Source: Symbiodinium natans
Lineage: Eukaryota; Sar; Dinophyceae; Suessiales; Symbiodiniaceae
NCBI GenBank assembly: GCA_905221605.1
Contig: CAJNDS010002123.1
Span: forward strand, 341,001-405,000
DNA: 64,000 nt
Reading direction: 5' to 3'
Shown: in pieces, positions 51,050 through 61,269 of the stretch
Layout of the letters: each line of letters opens with the position of its first letter
Position numbering within the stretch: position 1 is the stretch's first letter
Position numbers and translations under genes: made by a program
The notes under the pieces: model-generated
Databases searched by the model: none
Told to the model about the DNA's origin: nothing
Seen by the model: only the letters and a program-made list of their open reading frames with translations

Positions 51050-52850
51050 TGTAAAGTTCCATTAGATTTAATTACGAATGAGGCTTAGAAGAGGATGTCT
51101 TGGGATGTGGCGTCTTAATATGAAAAGTAATAAAAAAAAGAAATAGAGAGGGTTTCTTAGGGTGTGGTTCTTTTGAGGATGTGGACCTGCAATTCAAAAG
51201 TCTAATTGGACTTAAAAAAGAGTGGGGCTTCGAAGAGGATGTCTTGGGGTGTGGCCTCTTAATTTAAACGTCTATTTAAGTGGAATCACAAAGGAAGTCC
51301 AGTTGAGGATTTCTTAGGGTGTGGTGTTTTAGTGCAAACCTCAAATTACATTTCATTACGAAGCGGGGCCAGAGGAGACTTTCACAGGGTGTGGTCGGTA
51401 AAATAAAATTCCAAAGAGGTAGTAACGAATGAGGCTTAGAAGGGCGTGGCCTCTTAATTGTTTTACTTGGTTTGGTTTTACGAACGAAGCTGTGGCTTTA
51501 CCATACACAGGTCTTAGGGTGTGGCCTTTTAAATTCTGTCCAAAGGGGTGTGGCCTCTAAACTTAAAATTTAATTTAAGTGGAATTCCAAACGAGTCCAG
51601 ATGAGGATTTCTTAGGGTGTGGCGTTTTAATACACACCTCAAATAACATTGTAGTATGAAGCGAGGCCAGGGGGGAATTTCATAGGGTGTGGTCTGCAAA
51701 ATAGAATTCCAAATAGGTATTAACCAATGAAGCTTAGAAGAGGATGTCTTGTGGCGGGGCCTCTTAATTTGTTTGTTTGACTTGGGTTTAATTTACTAAC
51801 GAAGCTATGGCTTTATCATATACAAGTCTATTGACATTTCACTAATAGGCACCAGAAGAGGATTTCATAGGGTCTAGCGGTTAAATATGGAATTGTAAGT
51901 ACATTCAAATACGAATGGGGGCTCATGATATAAATTTCTGTCCAAGAGTTACATACGAACCTAGCCTAGGTCAGAACTTCTTAGGGTGTGGGCTTCTTAC
52001 CTAGAATTATAAACTTCTTACGAGATTCTGTTACGAACAGGCCCCAGAATGGTGTGGCTTTTTTTAATACAAGCATCTTGGCAAATCGAAAATAAGTCTA
52101 ATTACAAACGAAGGTCTAATGAGGATTTCTTGGCGTGTGGCTTTGTAATACAGAATTCTAATTAATCTTCATTACAAATAGGGGCCAGAAAGGGATTTCA
52201 TAGGGTATGGTCTGCAATATAGAATTCTAACTCGGTTTCATTGCGAGGAGGATGTCCTGGGGTTGGCCTCTGAATATACACTTGCTTTACTTGGGTTCAA
52301 TTACGAACGAAGCCCAGAAGAGGATTTCTTAGGGTGTGGGCTTACAATATGAAATCAAATTGCGTTTCATTACGAATGGGGCCAGCGAAAGATTTCACAG
52401 GGTGTGGGAAAAACAAAAATGTTCTAAATAGGTATTAATCAATGAGGCTTAGAAGAGGATGTCTTGGGGCTGGGCCTCTTAATATGTTTTTTTACTTGGG
52501 TTAATTACGAACGAAGCTGTGGCTTTATCAGACACAAGTCTACTGAAATTTCATTAAGAGGGCCCAGAAGAGGATTTCATAGGGTGTGGCCTTTAAGTAT
52601 AGAATTCTTTTCGTAGGGTGTGGGCTTCTTATGTAGAAGCATTTTCTCAATAAAATAGGAAGGAAGCCCAGATGAGGATTTCTGAGGCTGTAACCTCTGC
52701 ATATAAAGCTCTTGTGAGATTTTGTTACGGACAGGCAGGCCCCAGAAGAGGATTTCATAGGGTGCGGCTTTTAATTGGCAAATTTAGATTTCTAAAAAAA
52801 TTTTACTACGAATGAGGCCAGTGGCCTTTTAATTTTCATTCCGACTTAGG
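51050..52850. repeat. Degenerate ~90-110-bp tandem repeat array (GGGTGTGG motif)
   Basis: Recurring blocks AAGAGGATTTCTTAGGGTGTGG, CTTTTAATA, AGAATTCTAA and CATTACGAACGAAGCC appear about 18 times with variation. There is no continuous open frame. Confidence 0.8.
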
Positions 52851-53354
52851 TTTAAATCTCGCTTCGATGGGCCCGAAAGGCCTTTCGACCTAGATCATGG
52901 GGGGGGGGGGTGAGCATATGTATATATGGGCATTTCCCAAAAGAGGGGTACCCCATGTATACCTCAATCAGAATGGACTTCCTTCAAGAGCCGCCCCAAA
53001 AAAAATGTACCCCGGTTGTCAGAAACCCTAAACCTAAACCCTCAACCCTCAACCCTCAACCCTAAACCCTGTACTAGGAAACCTAAACACAAGATCCCAA
53101 CAGGTTAGACCAGACTTGGGCCTCTGAATCCTCCCCGCGCCGCCCGCGGATGAGGCCTCCGCGTGCCGGCTCTAAGGTCTGCGGGGTTGGGGGGGGTTGG
53201 GGGTTTCGGGTTTCGGGTTTCGGGTTTAGGGTTTAGTGTGAAGGGTGTGGGGTTTAGGGCTCAGGGCTCCTAAATCCTGCTGGCTCTTAGTAGGACTGAG
53301 GGTTTATAAGTTTGTAGGATTCAGGGTCTTAGGGTTTTTAGCCTGCGGGGTTTG

Positions 53355-53465
53355 AGGCTTCCCTTAATTGCTATACGAAGTGTAGTTAAAGGACTTACAG
53401 CTAAGTTGGGAGCCTTAGAACCCAATTACTCTACTTTTATTCAAGGCCCCTCCTTGTAGCTGAGT
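53355..53465. mobile_element. Family F repeat, copy F4
   Basis: TTAAAGGACTTACAGCTAAG, GGGAGCCTTAGAACCC, TACTCTACTTTTATTCAAGG, then GGCCCCTCCTTGTAGCT. Complete in order compared with F2 and F5. Confidence 0.5.
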
Positions 53466-54658
53466 TTCTGAGAAGGGGATACAAGTTGCTCTCTGAATGG
53501 GTTTTGGGGGCTTCCCTGGGCACTTGGGTTTTTTGGGATTTTGCCTTGAGGGGTTCTGAGATTGAAGGCGCCGGATGTGAGATATACTTAGGTGTGCACC
53601 AGACGATGATTGCGAATCTGATGAGTATCGACCTTAAGAGCCCCAATCCTTACCTTTTCTTGTGGTAGATTACCTAAGTATCCGACAAGGGTTTTTGCAA
53701 CAAGCGCCTGCGAAAAAATAGGGTTGTGGGATTGTAAGGTTACCCTAAAGCCCTAAAACCCTACAACCCTCAAACCCTGAAACCCTACAACCCTCAAACC
53801 CTGAAACCCTGAAACCCTGAAACCCTGAAACCCTGAAACCCTGAACCCCAATCCTGGGCCTTGCGGGGTGAGCACCTCGGGAGGGCCACCACGAGGCGGC
53901 TCGGTGACCTCCTGGCAGGGATCTTGGGCTCGTGACTTCGCCTAGAAACCCCCCAACCGGGTTTAGGGTTTAGGGTTTAGGGTTTAGGGTTTAGGGTTTA
54001 GGGTTTAGGGTTTAGGGTTCAGGGCTTCGTAGCGGTTGAGGCTTCGGGCTCTGGGTTACTCTGTGCAAGGCACCTGCTGTTAGAACCGCCGACTAGCCCT
54101 CACAAATCCCCTCACCCCCGCCCCCTTCCCTTACTTTGGAACCCCTGAAGAAATAGAATGCCCCTGAAAGGAATACAAATGCCCCAAATCCTAAACCCTA
54201 CATCCTAAACCCGAAATCCTAAAACCCAAAATCAAAACCCTAAATCCCAAACCCTAAACCCATGTCCCAAAAAAGGTCTAGTGCCGCACTGGACTGGAGA
54301 GAGCAGGGATTCTAGGATTTAGGTGACTAGCTGGGGGGGGGTCTGGGGCAGGGGGCGGGGGGGTCTTCAGCTTAGGGTGCCCTTCAGGGCTCATAGGGAC
54401 TCTTATGGAAAAGCGAACGCTCCACCCTACATCCCGAAAAGCCGAACCCCCCCCCCCCCCCCCAACTCCAAAGCACCAAGAAGCTTCAGAGGCGAAAGAG
54501 AACACAGCCCTAAAACCCTGGAGGCCCTGAGTAACTTCAAGCCAGTCAAAGGCCTGGCAGTTTTCGGGCAAAATAAAGACTCCCCTAAACCCTAAACCCT
54601 AAACCCTAAACCCTAAACCCTAAACCCTAAACCCTAAACCCTAAACCCTAAACCGTGG

Positions 54659-54768
54659 CTAGACCCAAGGGATCCCAGGAAACAAAGACGGCGCCCTTGT
54701 TGCTCTCTAAAGTGCCTTACTTGGGGAACCTAACCCCCCAAAAAAACGGGAATAAGGGCCTACTCCTA
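54659..54768. mobile_element. Family M repeat, copy M4
   Basis: CTAGACCCAAGGGATCCCAG at the left and AATAAGGGCCTACTCC at the right, then directly telomere-type repeats. Confidence 0.4.
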
Positions 54769-54865
54769 AACCCTAAACCCTAAACCCTAAACCCGTGGGA
54801 TGTTCAGGGCTTTGGGTGGTTCAAGGGCTCAGCTCTTCCAGCTTGGAGCTTGGGTCTAAGAATTT

Positions 54866-54970
54866 CTTAGCTGCTGAGTTCAGAAGCCCCCCCCAAAAAA
54901 TCTACGCTTTTAGTTTTGTAGAGATTATAGTATCCCAAAAATTGTAAAGTGTACTTACTCAGCTACTAAG
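54866..54970. mobile_element. Family B TIR element (introner-like), copy B2
   Basis: CTTAGCTGCTGAGT at the left and ACTCAGCTACTAAG at the right: 14-bp terminal inverted repeats with two mismatches. Flanked by AATTT on both sides (54861-54865, 54971-54975). The internal motif TATCCCAAAAATTGTAAAG matches B1 and B3. Confidence 0.85.
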
Positions 54971-55490
54971 AATTTGCGGGCTGCAAGAACAGCACAGGCC
55001 CCCCAGCGCCTTGAACTGGCTGGTGATGGCGTCCCTTGGGGTGACTGGGGTTTGGGGTGCCCTAAACCCTAAACCCTGAACCCTAGAACCCTAAACCCCA
55101 AACCCTAAACCCTAAACCCTAAACCCCAAACCCTAAACCCTAAACCCTAAACCCTAAACCCCAACCCTGGGTTAAGGCTACGGGTGCCTGGACCTGGATA
55201 TGGGCTCCTGTACAGGGGCACCAATGCCGACGAACATGATCGATTAGGGTTTAGGGTTTAGGGTTTAGGGTTTGGGGTTTAGGGTTTAGGGTTTGGGATT
55301 TAGGGTTTAGGGTGCAAGGATCAGAGGGTTTGGCTCAAATGTGAGTTGCCCCAGAACCCAGGAAACGAAAACAAGGAGCACACATAACCCCTAAGCCCTG
55401 AACCCTTTTTGTGTCTAAGGCCTTAAAACCCCAACCCCCCCAAGCCCACGGGAAAAAAAGAGGCTGACTTGGTAGGGAAGCAACAAGATA

Positions 55491-55566
55491 TCCTTATTGG
55501 GTTTGGTTGCTGTATAAGGGAACCTTCAACCAACAAAGAAGGGGGAAAGGGGCACCACTAGGCTAC
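55491..55566. mobile_element. Family C TIR element, copy C2
   Basis: GGTTGCTGTATAAGGGAACC and GGCACCACTAGGCTACC shared with C3. The left end is degraded. Confidence 0.55.
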
Positions 55567-55983
55567 CAAGGAGGCATGGCGTTCTCTGGGGCTGTGGGGC
55601 TGCGGAATTGACCGGTTGAGGGTTAGGGTTTCGGGTTCAGGGTTTGGGGTTTAGGGCTTAGGGCCTAGGATTTAGGGTTTAGGCTACGGGTTAGGGTTTC
55701 AGCATGTGGGAGGGTGCCGAGTGCAAGGCCAACAATCTGATGTTAAGGTTTAGGGTTGATGGTGCTTAGCACAGGGTCGAGGGTTTGTAGGGCTTCGGGT
55801 CTAGGGTTCGGGGTCAAACGGATCCAGGGTTTAGGGACTATAGGGGCTTGAGAAAAACGAGCTCAGAGTTTGGAGAAGTTGCTTCTTCCTGGCAGGTGCT
55901 CTGCCGATAGGTCTGCGTACTTCCCTACGGATGGGAAAAATTGAAGGCGCGTCTCCATGGAGCCAGTCAGCTTCAGACTTCTT

Positions 55984-56083
55984 CCTAAGGGTTCTAGGGA
56001 AGACTAGGGCCTTAAAGTACTTCATTCTTATATAGGGACTTTGGGGCCCAAGTATATAATGGTAAGGTACATGGACCCTTAGG
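55984..56083. mobile_element. Family A palindromic TIR element, copy A8
   Basis: The right half (GGGGCCCAAGTATATAATGG, GGTACATGGACCCTTAGGG) is intact. The left end is shortened to CCTAAGGGTTCTAGGGAAG. Confidence 0.65.
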
Positions 56084-56228
56084 GACTTCGATCAAGGCTA
56101 ACGGCCAACCCTAGGACATAATTGAGTTGCAGTTGCTTGCCTAGGGTACCCAAACTTAAGCCTTAGTATCGCTGAATAAGAAGATCCCAATTGAGGGTCT
56201 TGGTACACTGAGAAACTTAGACCTAAAC

Positions 56229-56375
56229 CTTAAACCCTAAACCCTAAACCTTGAAGGGGAACATATTCAAAACCCTAAACCCTAAACCCTAAACCCTAAA
56301 CCCTAAACCCTAAACCCTAAACCCTAAACCCTAAACCCTAAACCCTAAACCCTAAACCCTAAACCCTAAACCCAA
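56229..56375. repeat. Telomere-type array
   Basis: About 17 CCCTAAA units, interrupted near 56250 by 20 bp of unique sequence. Confidence 0.95.
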
Positions 56376-56442
56376 ACCCCAAACCGCAATGAATGTTCCC
56401 TGACGAAGGCTGAAGGTATCTAGCACTCCTTCAGGCCTCCCG

Positions 56443-56553
56443 TAAGAAACCCAAAACCGACTTACTCTTTTTGTAGGGCTCCTAGTTCCCACGAATTCTC
56501 TAAGGGGATTTATGCTCAGAACCTACAAAAAGACATGTGTTTTGGGGTTCTTA
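56443..56553. mobile_element. Family E TIR element, copy E3
   Basis: TAAGAAACCCAAAACC at the left and TTTTGGGGTTCTTAA at the right. The inner pair TTTTTGTAGG and CCTACAAAAA is perfect. Confidence 0.75.
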
Positions 56554-56817
56554 AGGTCAAGAAAAGCCGTAGTCGCTAAGCCTTCAACCTCACCCCAAAC
56601 CCTAAACCCTGAATCTCCCTGAGCTCGAACACTTTGCCGTCTTGAGCTTCATGGTGACGACCTCTGTCTTCCTGTAAGATAACATATTGGTTGCTTCCAA
56701 CTGGGTTAGGGTTTAGAGGGTTGAGGGTTGAGGGTTTAGGTTTTAAGGTGCAGGGCCCCTAGGTATGCAGAGGGAGGGAGAGGGGGGAGGGGGGAAGCGG
56801 GAGGGTGGAGGGAAGTT

Positions 56818-56905
56818 TACTAGACCCAAGAGTAACCTAGGAATAAACAGGGTGCCCTTTGTGTCGTGAAGGGAAGGGCCTGCTCCGGGGCCTAGTTTAG
56901 GGTTT
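56818..56905. mobile_element. Family M repeat, copy M3
   Basis: ACTAGACCCAAGAGTAACCT at the left and CTGCTCCGGGGCCTAGTTTA at the right. Confidence 0.5.
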
Positions 56906-57602
56906 AGGGCCGGGTTTCGGCATAGCGCTTTTCCAAGTGGGGCCACAGTTAAGAACGGCAACCAACACCCTGAAGGCCCGAGATCCCATTATTTAAGGCT
57001 TTTCGTCTGTTTTGGGGCCGAAAGGCCTCATCATTTGGGGCTTGGGCCTTCGGGAAAGAGTGCCCAAGGGGCACAGAAAGCAGCAGTTCTTCATGAACCC
57101 AACACATTAGGCACTCCTTGCAGCACCTGCTCCAGAGATAGCTCACGGGGCGTTCGGGTGTGAGGGTCTCGGGCTACAGGGCCTCATAGCTATAGCTTAC
57201 AAGTAAATCAGTGTAGCGTACAAGTAGCAGAGCTTGATGGGTTCGCATTCAGTTTCTATGAACCTAGTCTGACATAGGCTAGAGGCCTGTCCAGTGAAAA
57301 GTGCCCTGTGATGATAGCACAGAGAGCAGCTGCGACACAGTGGTAGTCTGACGTCCGAAGTGCCCATCGTTCGGTACGCAGGTTGCCCAGTTAATCCAAT
57401 ACCACAAAAAGACATACCTTTAACCCTCAAGAAACCCTAAACCCTTCAGAGAACCTCTCTCCCACAAAGGCGGAATAAGAGTGCGACTGGGCATCCTGGG
57501 AAACAAAAATGCAACTTAAACCTGGCACAGGCACCTGGCTCTTCAAGGAGGGCACCCCGAACTATACGAACTGAGGTTTAGGGTGTGGGGTTTAGGGTTT
57601 AG

Positions 57603-57720
57603 GGTTAGCTAAGGGACTTGTAACCTAAGCTAGGAGCCTTGGACCCCATTTAGGGCCCTTGTAACTCTACTTATAACTATAGGGACCCTAAACCCTAAAC
57701 CCTAAACCCTATAACTAGGG
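57603..57720. mobile_element. Family F repeat, copy F5, with a telomere-type insert
   Basis: AGCTAAGGGACTTGTAACCT, AAGCTAGGAGCCTTGGACCC and AACTCTACTTATAACTATAG, then about three CCCTAAA units, then CTATAACTAGGG. Part of the element thus appears on both sides of the telomere-type tract. Confidence 0.45.
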
Positions 57721-57960
57721 TGCGGGGGCGGGGGGGGGGGGCCTCCTTGCATGGCTCTTCGCATGAGGACACTAAACACTACAGTCGAAAAGTGCTCTCC
57801 CAAATCTTCCCAGTGGCTTGCCACCACGGGAGGGTGAGCGAAAACTTCCAGTGGGTTGAGGGTTTAGGGTTTAGGGTTTAGGGTCTAGGGGGGTTTAGGG
57901 TTTAGGGTATGTGGGCCACGGGAGGGTATTGGGTTCAGGGTTCCTCAATCGTGTAGTCTC

Positions 57961-58069
57961 GGTAGCCCAGTAACCATCTCACAAGAAGGCTACCTTCTTT
58001 GTGGTTGGCTACTTTTGTATAAGGGAACGCGGACTCAAAGAAAAGGGCAAAGGGTACCACTGGGCTACC
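57961..58069. mobile_element. Family C TIR element, copy C3 (best copy)
   Basis: GGTAGCCCAGTAACC at the left and GGTACCACTGGGCTACC at the right form inverted termini. The middle AAAGAAAAGGGCAAAGG is shared with C1 and C2. Confidence 0.75.
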
Positions 58070-58359
58070 AAGGGATGAGAGCGACTGCACTCCAAGATCG
58101 AGTCCCATCCCTAGCGTGCTGATCAGCCATGATGGTGCTGACAGCAGCTAGAGTCCTCAAGTCCCTTCCCGGCAGGGCCTTAACCACACTCCCCTTAGAA
58201 CCTTACCAAGAACATTACTATTGCTAATATTCCCTTGGGTGTTAAATAAATAGCAAATGAAAGTCATTCCCAAGGAGGCTACAGTCAAGGCCTTTCGCCC
58301 TTAAGATCTTGTGAAACGTTTCAGGTGACTGGCGGCTGCCAAGCTTTGGGCCAGGGTTC

Positions 58360-59146
58360 TCAGTCCTCGCTCGTCTGCCGTCGTACGCTGACAAGGTCTT
58401 CAAGGACATCGGGCCTCACTTCCACTTGCTTCCTCTTGGCTGCACTTAGGAGGGAAGCAAAAAATTAAACTTCTAGCTGCCTTATGAAGAAACCCCATAA
58501 ACCCAAAAAAGGCTAGAGATGTAAAGTTACAGTAAAGCACCACAAAAGTCCTGAAAGTGTCCATGAATTTCAGGTGCTTCTCGTGCATCACCCGATTCGG
58601 CTTGCCTTAGTTGCCGAAATCATCGGCCCCAAAAAGCCCAAAAAAGAAAGTGTAGACTGTCAGTTCTGTAGGGGATTCTAGTATCCAAAAAGTGTAAGAT
58701 GTGTACTCACTCAGCTGCTAAGTTGCGCGGCACGCCCCTTGGAAGGTCCTTCTTCCAAGTTGCGGAGTCCCAGGATGACTCGAAGAGCACCTCGGCTGGG
58801 CCTTATAAAACCCTCAAAAGCTTTAGGGACTTTAGGGTTTAGGGTTTGGGGTTTAGGGTTTGGGGTTTAGGGTTTAAGATATAGGGTTTAGGGCTACTCT
58901 TCCTGAATAGGATCCTCTTAAACCCAATTAATGGGAAAGAATAAACACAACAATTACCCGAAGGGCGTACCTAGGCACGACCTGGGAAAAGCCATGGTGG
59001 TCTATTTTCTTTGCCTGGGCATTGGCAGGATGGATTTGGACCCCTGCGGCGCATCCCATGGCTAACAGAACGCAGCGGCAACTCTTACGGGAGGGGCCGC
59101 AACGCGCTCGCTCACTTGAGCCTGAAGTCGACGTTGCTGTATCCAT
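58360..59146 (-). CDS. Gene P2: unrecognised protein with at least three introns
   Basis: Minus-strand exons supported by comparison with P1: leader 59015-59146, 58727-58802, 58551-58605 and 58360-58433. The last three splice into one unbroken frame, EVLFESSWDSATWKKD, LPRGVPRKPNRVMHEKHL, KFMDTFRKQVEVRPDVLE, DLVSVRRQTSED, stop TGA 58360-58362. The junctions are GC-AG (58606-58726) and GA-AG (58434-58550). The leader ends at a GC donor (CCCAG then GCAAAG). It encodes a basic stretch, a short hydrophobic run (CVLLAMGCAAGVQ) and ANAQA, resembling an organelle or thylakoid-lumen targeting peptide with an A-x-A cleavage site (inference). The connection from the leader exon to 58802 is not fixed and probably includes another exon. 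The family is unknown to me. An ATG at 59146 overlaps the end of element G2. Confidence 0.6.
58434..58550 (-). mobile_element. Family N intron-like repeat, copy N2: GA-AG intron of P2 (117 bp)
   Basis: In gene orientation: CAG, then GACTTTTGTGG ... CAGCCAAGAG, then GAAGCAAG. Removal joins TTC-AGG-AAG and gives DTFRKQVEV, which aligns to DLFRKEIEV of P1 with no gap. A homologous copy lies at 17711-17803. Dinoflagellate introns are known to use GA and GC donors besides GT. Confidence 0.8.
58606..58722 (-). mobile_element. Family B TIR element inside a P2 exon, copy B3 (introner)
   Basis: Termini CTTAGTTGCC and AGCTGCTAAG are inverted. A 4-bp duplication TTGC flanks it (58602-58605, 58723-58726). 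In gene orientation the target duplication GCAA provides a GC donor and the element's CTAAG end provides the AG acceptor. Removing GCAA plus the element (58606-58726) gives VPRKPNRV, matching VPRPPNRI of P1 exactly in length. Confidence 0.85.
58803..59014 (-). other. Intron region of P2 containing telomere-type repeats
   Basis: Lies between the leader exon and the exon at 58802. Contains about eight TTTAGGG or TTTGGGG units (58828-58893). A missing exon equivalent to the P1 segment KAQIQRPGDTDQ was not found here. Confidence 0.5.
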
Positions 59147-59331
59147 GGGTTTCCCTACTACCCCACCCCCCTCTCTACTACCCCCCCCCCTAGGTTCCCC
59201 CCTTAAATAACCTTCATGAGGCTTTACCAAACCCTAAACCCTAAACCCTAAACCCTAAACCCTGAACCCTGAACCCTGAACCCTAAATAGCCTTAAGCAT
59301 GGGGGGACCTAGGGGCGTAGGGGAACCCATG
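59144..59331. mobile_element. Family G TIR element, copy G2, split by a telomere-type tract
   Basis: The left end CATGGGTTTCCCTACTACC and right end CGTAGGGGAACCCATG are inverted. The centre (about 59228-59286) is a run of CCCTAAA and CCCTGAA units. Copy G3 at 63.8 kb has no such insert and shows the expected uninterrupted centre. Confidence 0.75.
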
Positions 59332-59782
59332 ATGTATCAGCTTAGGGAAGGCACCCGCCATAATCCAACGATCGCAACCCCATTAGGGTTTGGGGTTTGG
59401 GGTTTGGGGTTTAGGGTTTAGGGTTTAGGGTTTAGGGTTTAGGGTTTAGGGTTTACGGTGCATTGAGAAGCATGCGCTTTTTCATGGCTGGGCCATCTTA
59501 CAGGCTTTCCATACCAAGGCTGACCACCTTTAAGACCATCTCAGCCAGCGTCCAAGAACTCCTAAACCTAAACACAAATCCAAACCCTAAACCCCAGGCC
59601 CTAAACCCTCAACCCCTAAACCCTAAACCCTAACCCCTAAACCCTAAACCCTAACCAATAAAGGATGAAACAACAATCCCACCCGAGCCGTCCAACAAAC
59701 CTCGGTTCTTGTACCCTTTCATAGGGACCATAATAAGAAGGGGTACCACAATCCCTCTTAAAGCTAGAATAGGGGGGAGCAT

Positions 59783-60178
59783 CCCAACCTACACCCTGAA
59801 CCCTAAACCCTAAACCCTAAACCCTAGACCCTAGACCCTAGACCCTAAACCCTAAACCCTAAACCCTAAACCCTAAACCCTAGACCCTAGACCCTAAACC
59901 CTAAACCCTAAACCCTACAGTAGACCCTTTAGGGCTTTTTTTCTGTGGCACAGCTCAGGGGCTTTAGATGTAGGACGGCGGCCAGGAGAAGCGCCACCAT
60001 GGCATCCGCCGTATAGGTTTCAAGGTTTGACCCGACACCGGTGTGGGGTCTAGGGTAAGGGTTTAGGGTTTAGGGTTTAGGGTTTAGGGTTTAGGGTTTA
60101 GGGTTTAGGGTTTAGGGTTTAGGGTTTAGGGTTTAGGGTTTAGGGTCTAGGGTTTAGGGTTTAGGGTTTAGGGTTCGG
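59783..60178. repeat. Two telomere-type arrays in opposite orientation
   Basis: CCCTAAA/CCCTAGA units at 59783-59928, then about 125 bp of unique DNA, then TTTAGGG units at 60057-60178: an inverted, head-to-head arrangement. Confidence 0.95.
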
Positions 60179-61269
60179 GGCTCAGAATTTCGAAGCTGTA
60201 GAACCGCTGCATGGACATAGGGGCCTATCGCACTCATGGAATCCGTAAACCCTAAACCCTGTATTAAGGGTTTAGGGTTTAGGGTTTAGGGTTTAAGGTT
60301 TAGGGTTTACCCTAAACCCTGTGCCTACAAACCTAAGAGACTCAACCCTCAAGCCCTAACACCCCAAACCCAACCACCTTTCAACCGCGAACCCTATAAC
60401 CCTAAACCCTAAACCCTAAACCCGAAACCCTAAAGTTCCTCAAGCCCGAAACCGCGCATTTCCTTGAACCCTGCGTCAACCTTGAGGCGGCTACACAGCC
60501 CAGCTAAAGTCGGTACCCTAAAGGGGCTTAGGGTTTGGTATTTAGGGAAGACGAATCGGGAGCAATAGAAAAGTCTGTGACTCGTCCCGGTTTCTGGCTT
60601 GAGGCCAAGTGTGAGCGGAAGTAAGTTCTGAGTAAAGTTCTCTGCCGGAGATACCTTTCTATAAGGAGGGCAGTAAGATGGGCCCTTCATATGGTCCCTT
60701 ATACCTCCTCTAAAGGGTTCTGAGGTCTGGGCCCTTGGGTTATATGGCGTATATAAGGGGTCACGTTTTAAGGGCCTATAGGGACCACGGAACTACTACT
60801 CTAAGACGGAAGGGGGTTCGTAAAAAGTTGGGGGTGCAGGCTCTGACAAGATCGCACCGATGTTCTTCTGGCCAACTACCCTCAACCCGAAAGCCTAAAC
60901 ACGAAAGGGAACGCCTCAATTGAGGCATGGTAGTCCAAACACCTCAAATCCCGAAAACTGCCTAAAGCACCCCCGGTTTAGGGTTTGGGGTTTGGAGTTT
61001 AGGGTCTAAGGCTTCCGAGAAAGATCTCTTAACCCAACAACCGCAAAGCCCTGAACCCTTAAACCCTTCATTTCGCCTGAGACCCTAACACCGAGACCCC
61101 TTCAAGTTTTCCTAAACCCTAAACCCTAGACCCGAGACCCTAAACCCTAAACCCTAGACCCTAAACCCTAAACCCTAAACCCTAAACCCCAAACCTTCAT
61201 CCCTTCCGAGCCCACCCTATCCGAAGCCCTGCAAGAAGCCAGCAGAGACAGCTGTTGGAGCCTACACCT

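Larger units (their letters stand above)
50089..52918. mobile_element. AT-rich 2.8 kb TIR element with internal palindrome and repeat array
   Basis: The left terminus 50089-50116 (TATGGTCACC, C-run, ATGATCTAGGT) is the inverse of the right terminus 52888-52918 (ACCTAGATCAT, G-run, TGAGCATA), with one mismatch plus C-run length. The interior is markedly more AT-rich than either flank and has almost no telomere-type units. That argues for a single inserted block. Inside are a ~500-bp palindrome (50394-50893) and about 1.8 kb of degenerate ~90-110-bp repeats (51.05-52.85 kb). No transposase or other coding frame is seen, so it would be non-autonomous. Target duplication could not be fixed. Confidence 0.65.
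52920..58300. other. Gene-free stretch: telomere-type tracts and short TIR elements
   Basis: Includes arrays at 53960-54025, 54583-54655, 55060-55165 and 56229-56375, a CCCTGAAA array at 53755-53850, and copies of families A-F and M. Minus frames at 56949-57146 and 57197-57430 are open but unrecognised. Confidence 0.65.

Noticed and set aside
59090-59125. GGCTCAAG upstream of P2 (and at about 20299 in P1) as a spliced-leader relic
   Set aside because: Only eight bases match, and the preceding bases do not resemble the leader. The match may be simple homology between the paralogues.
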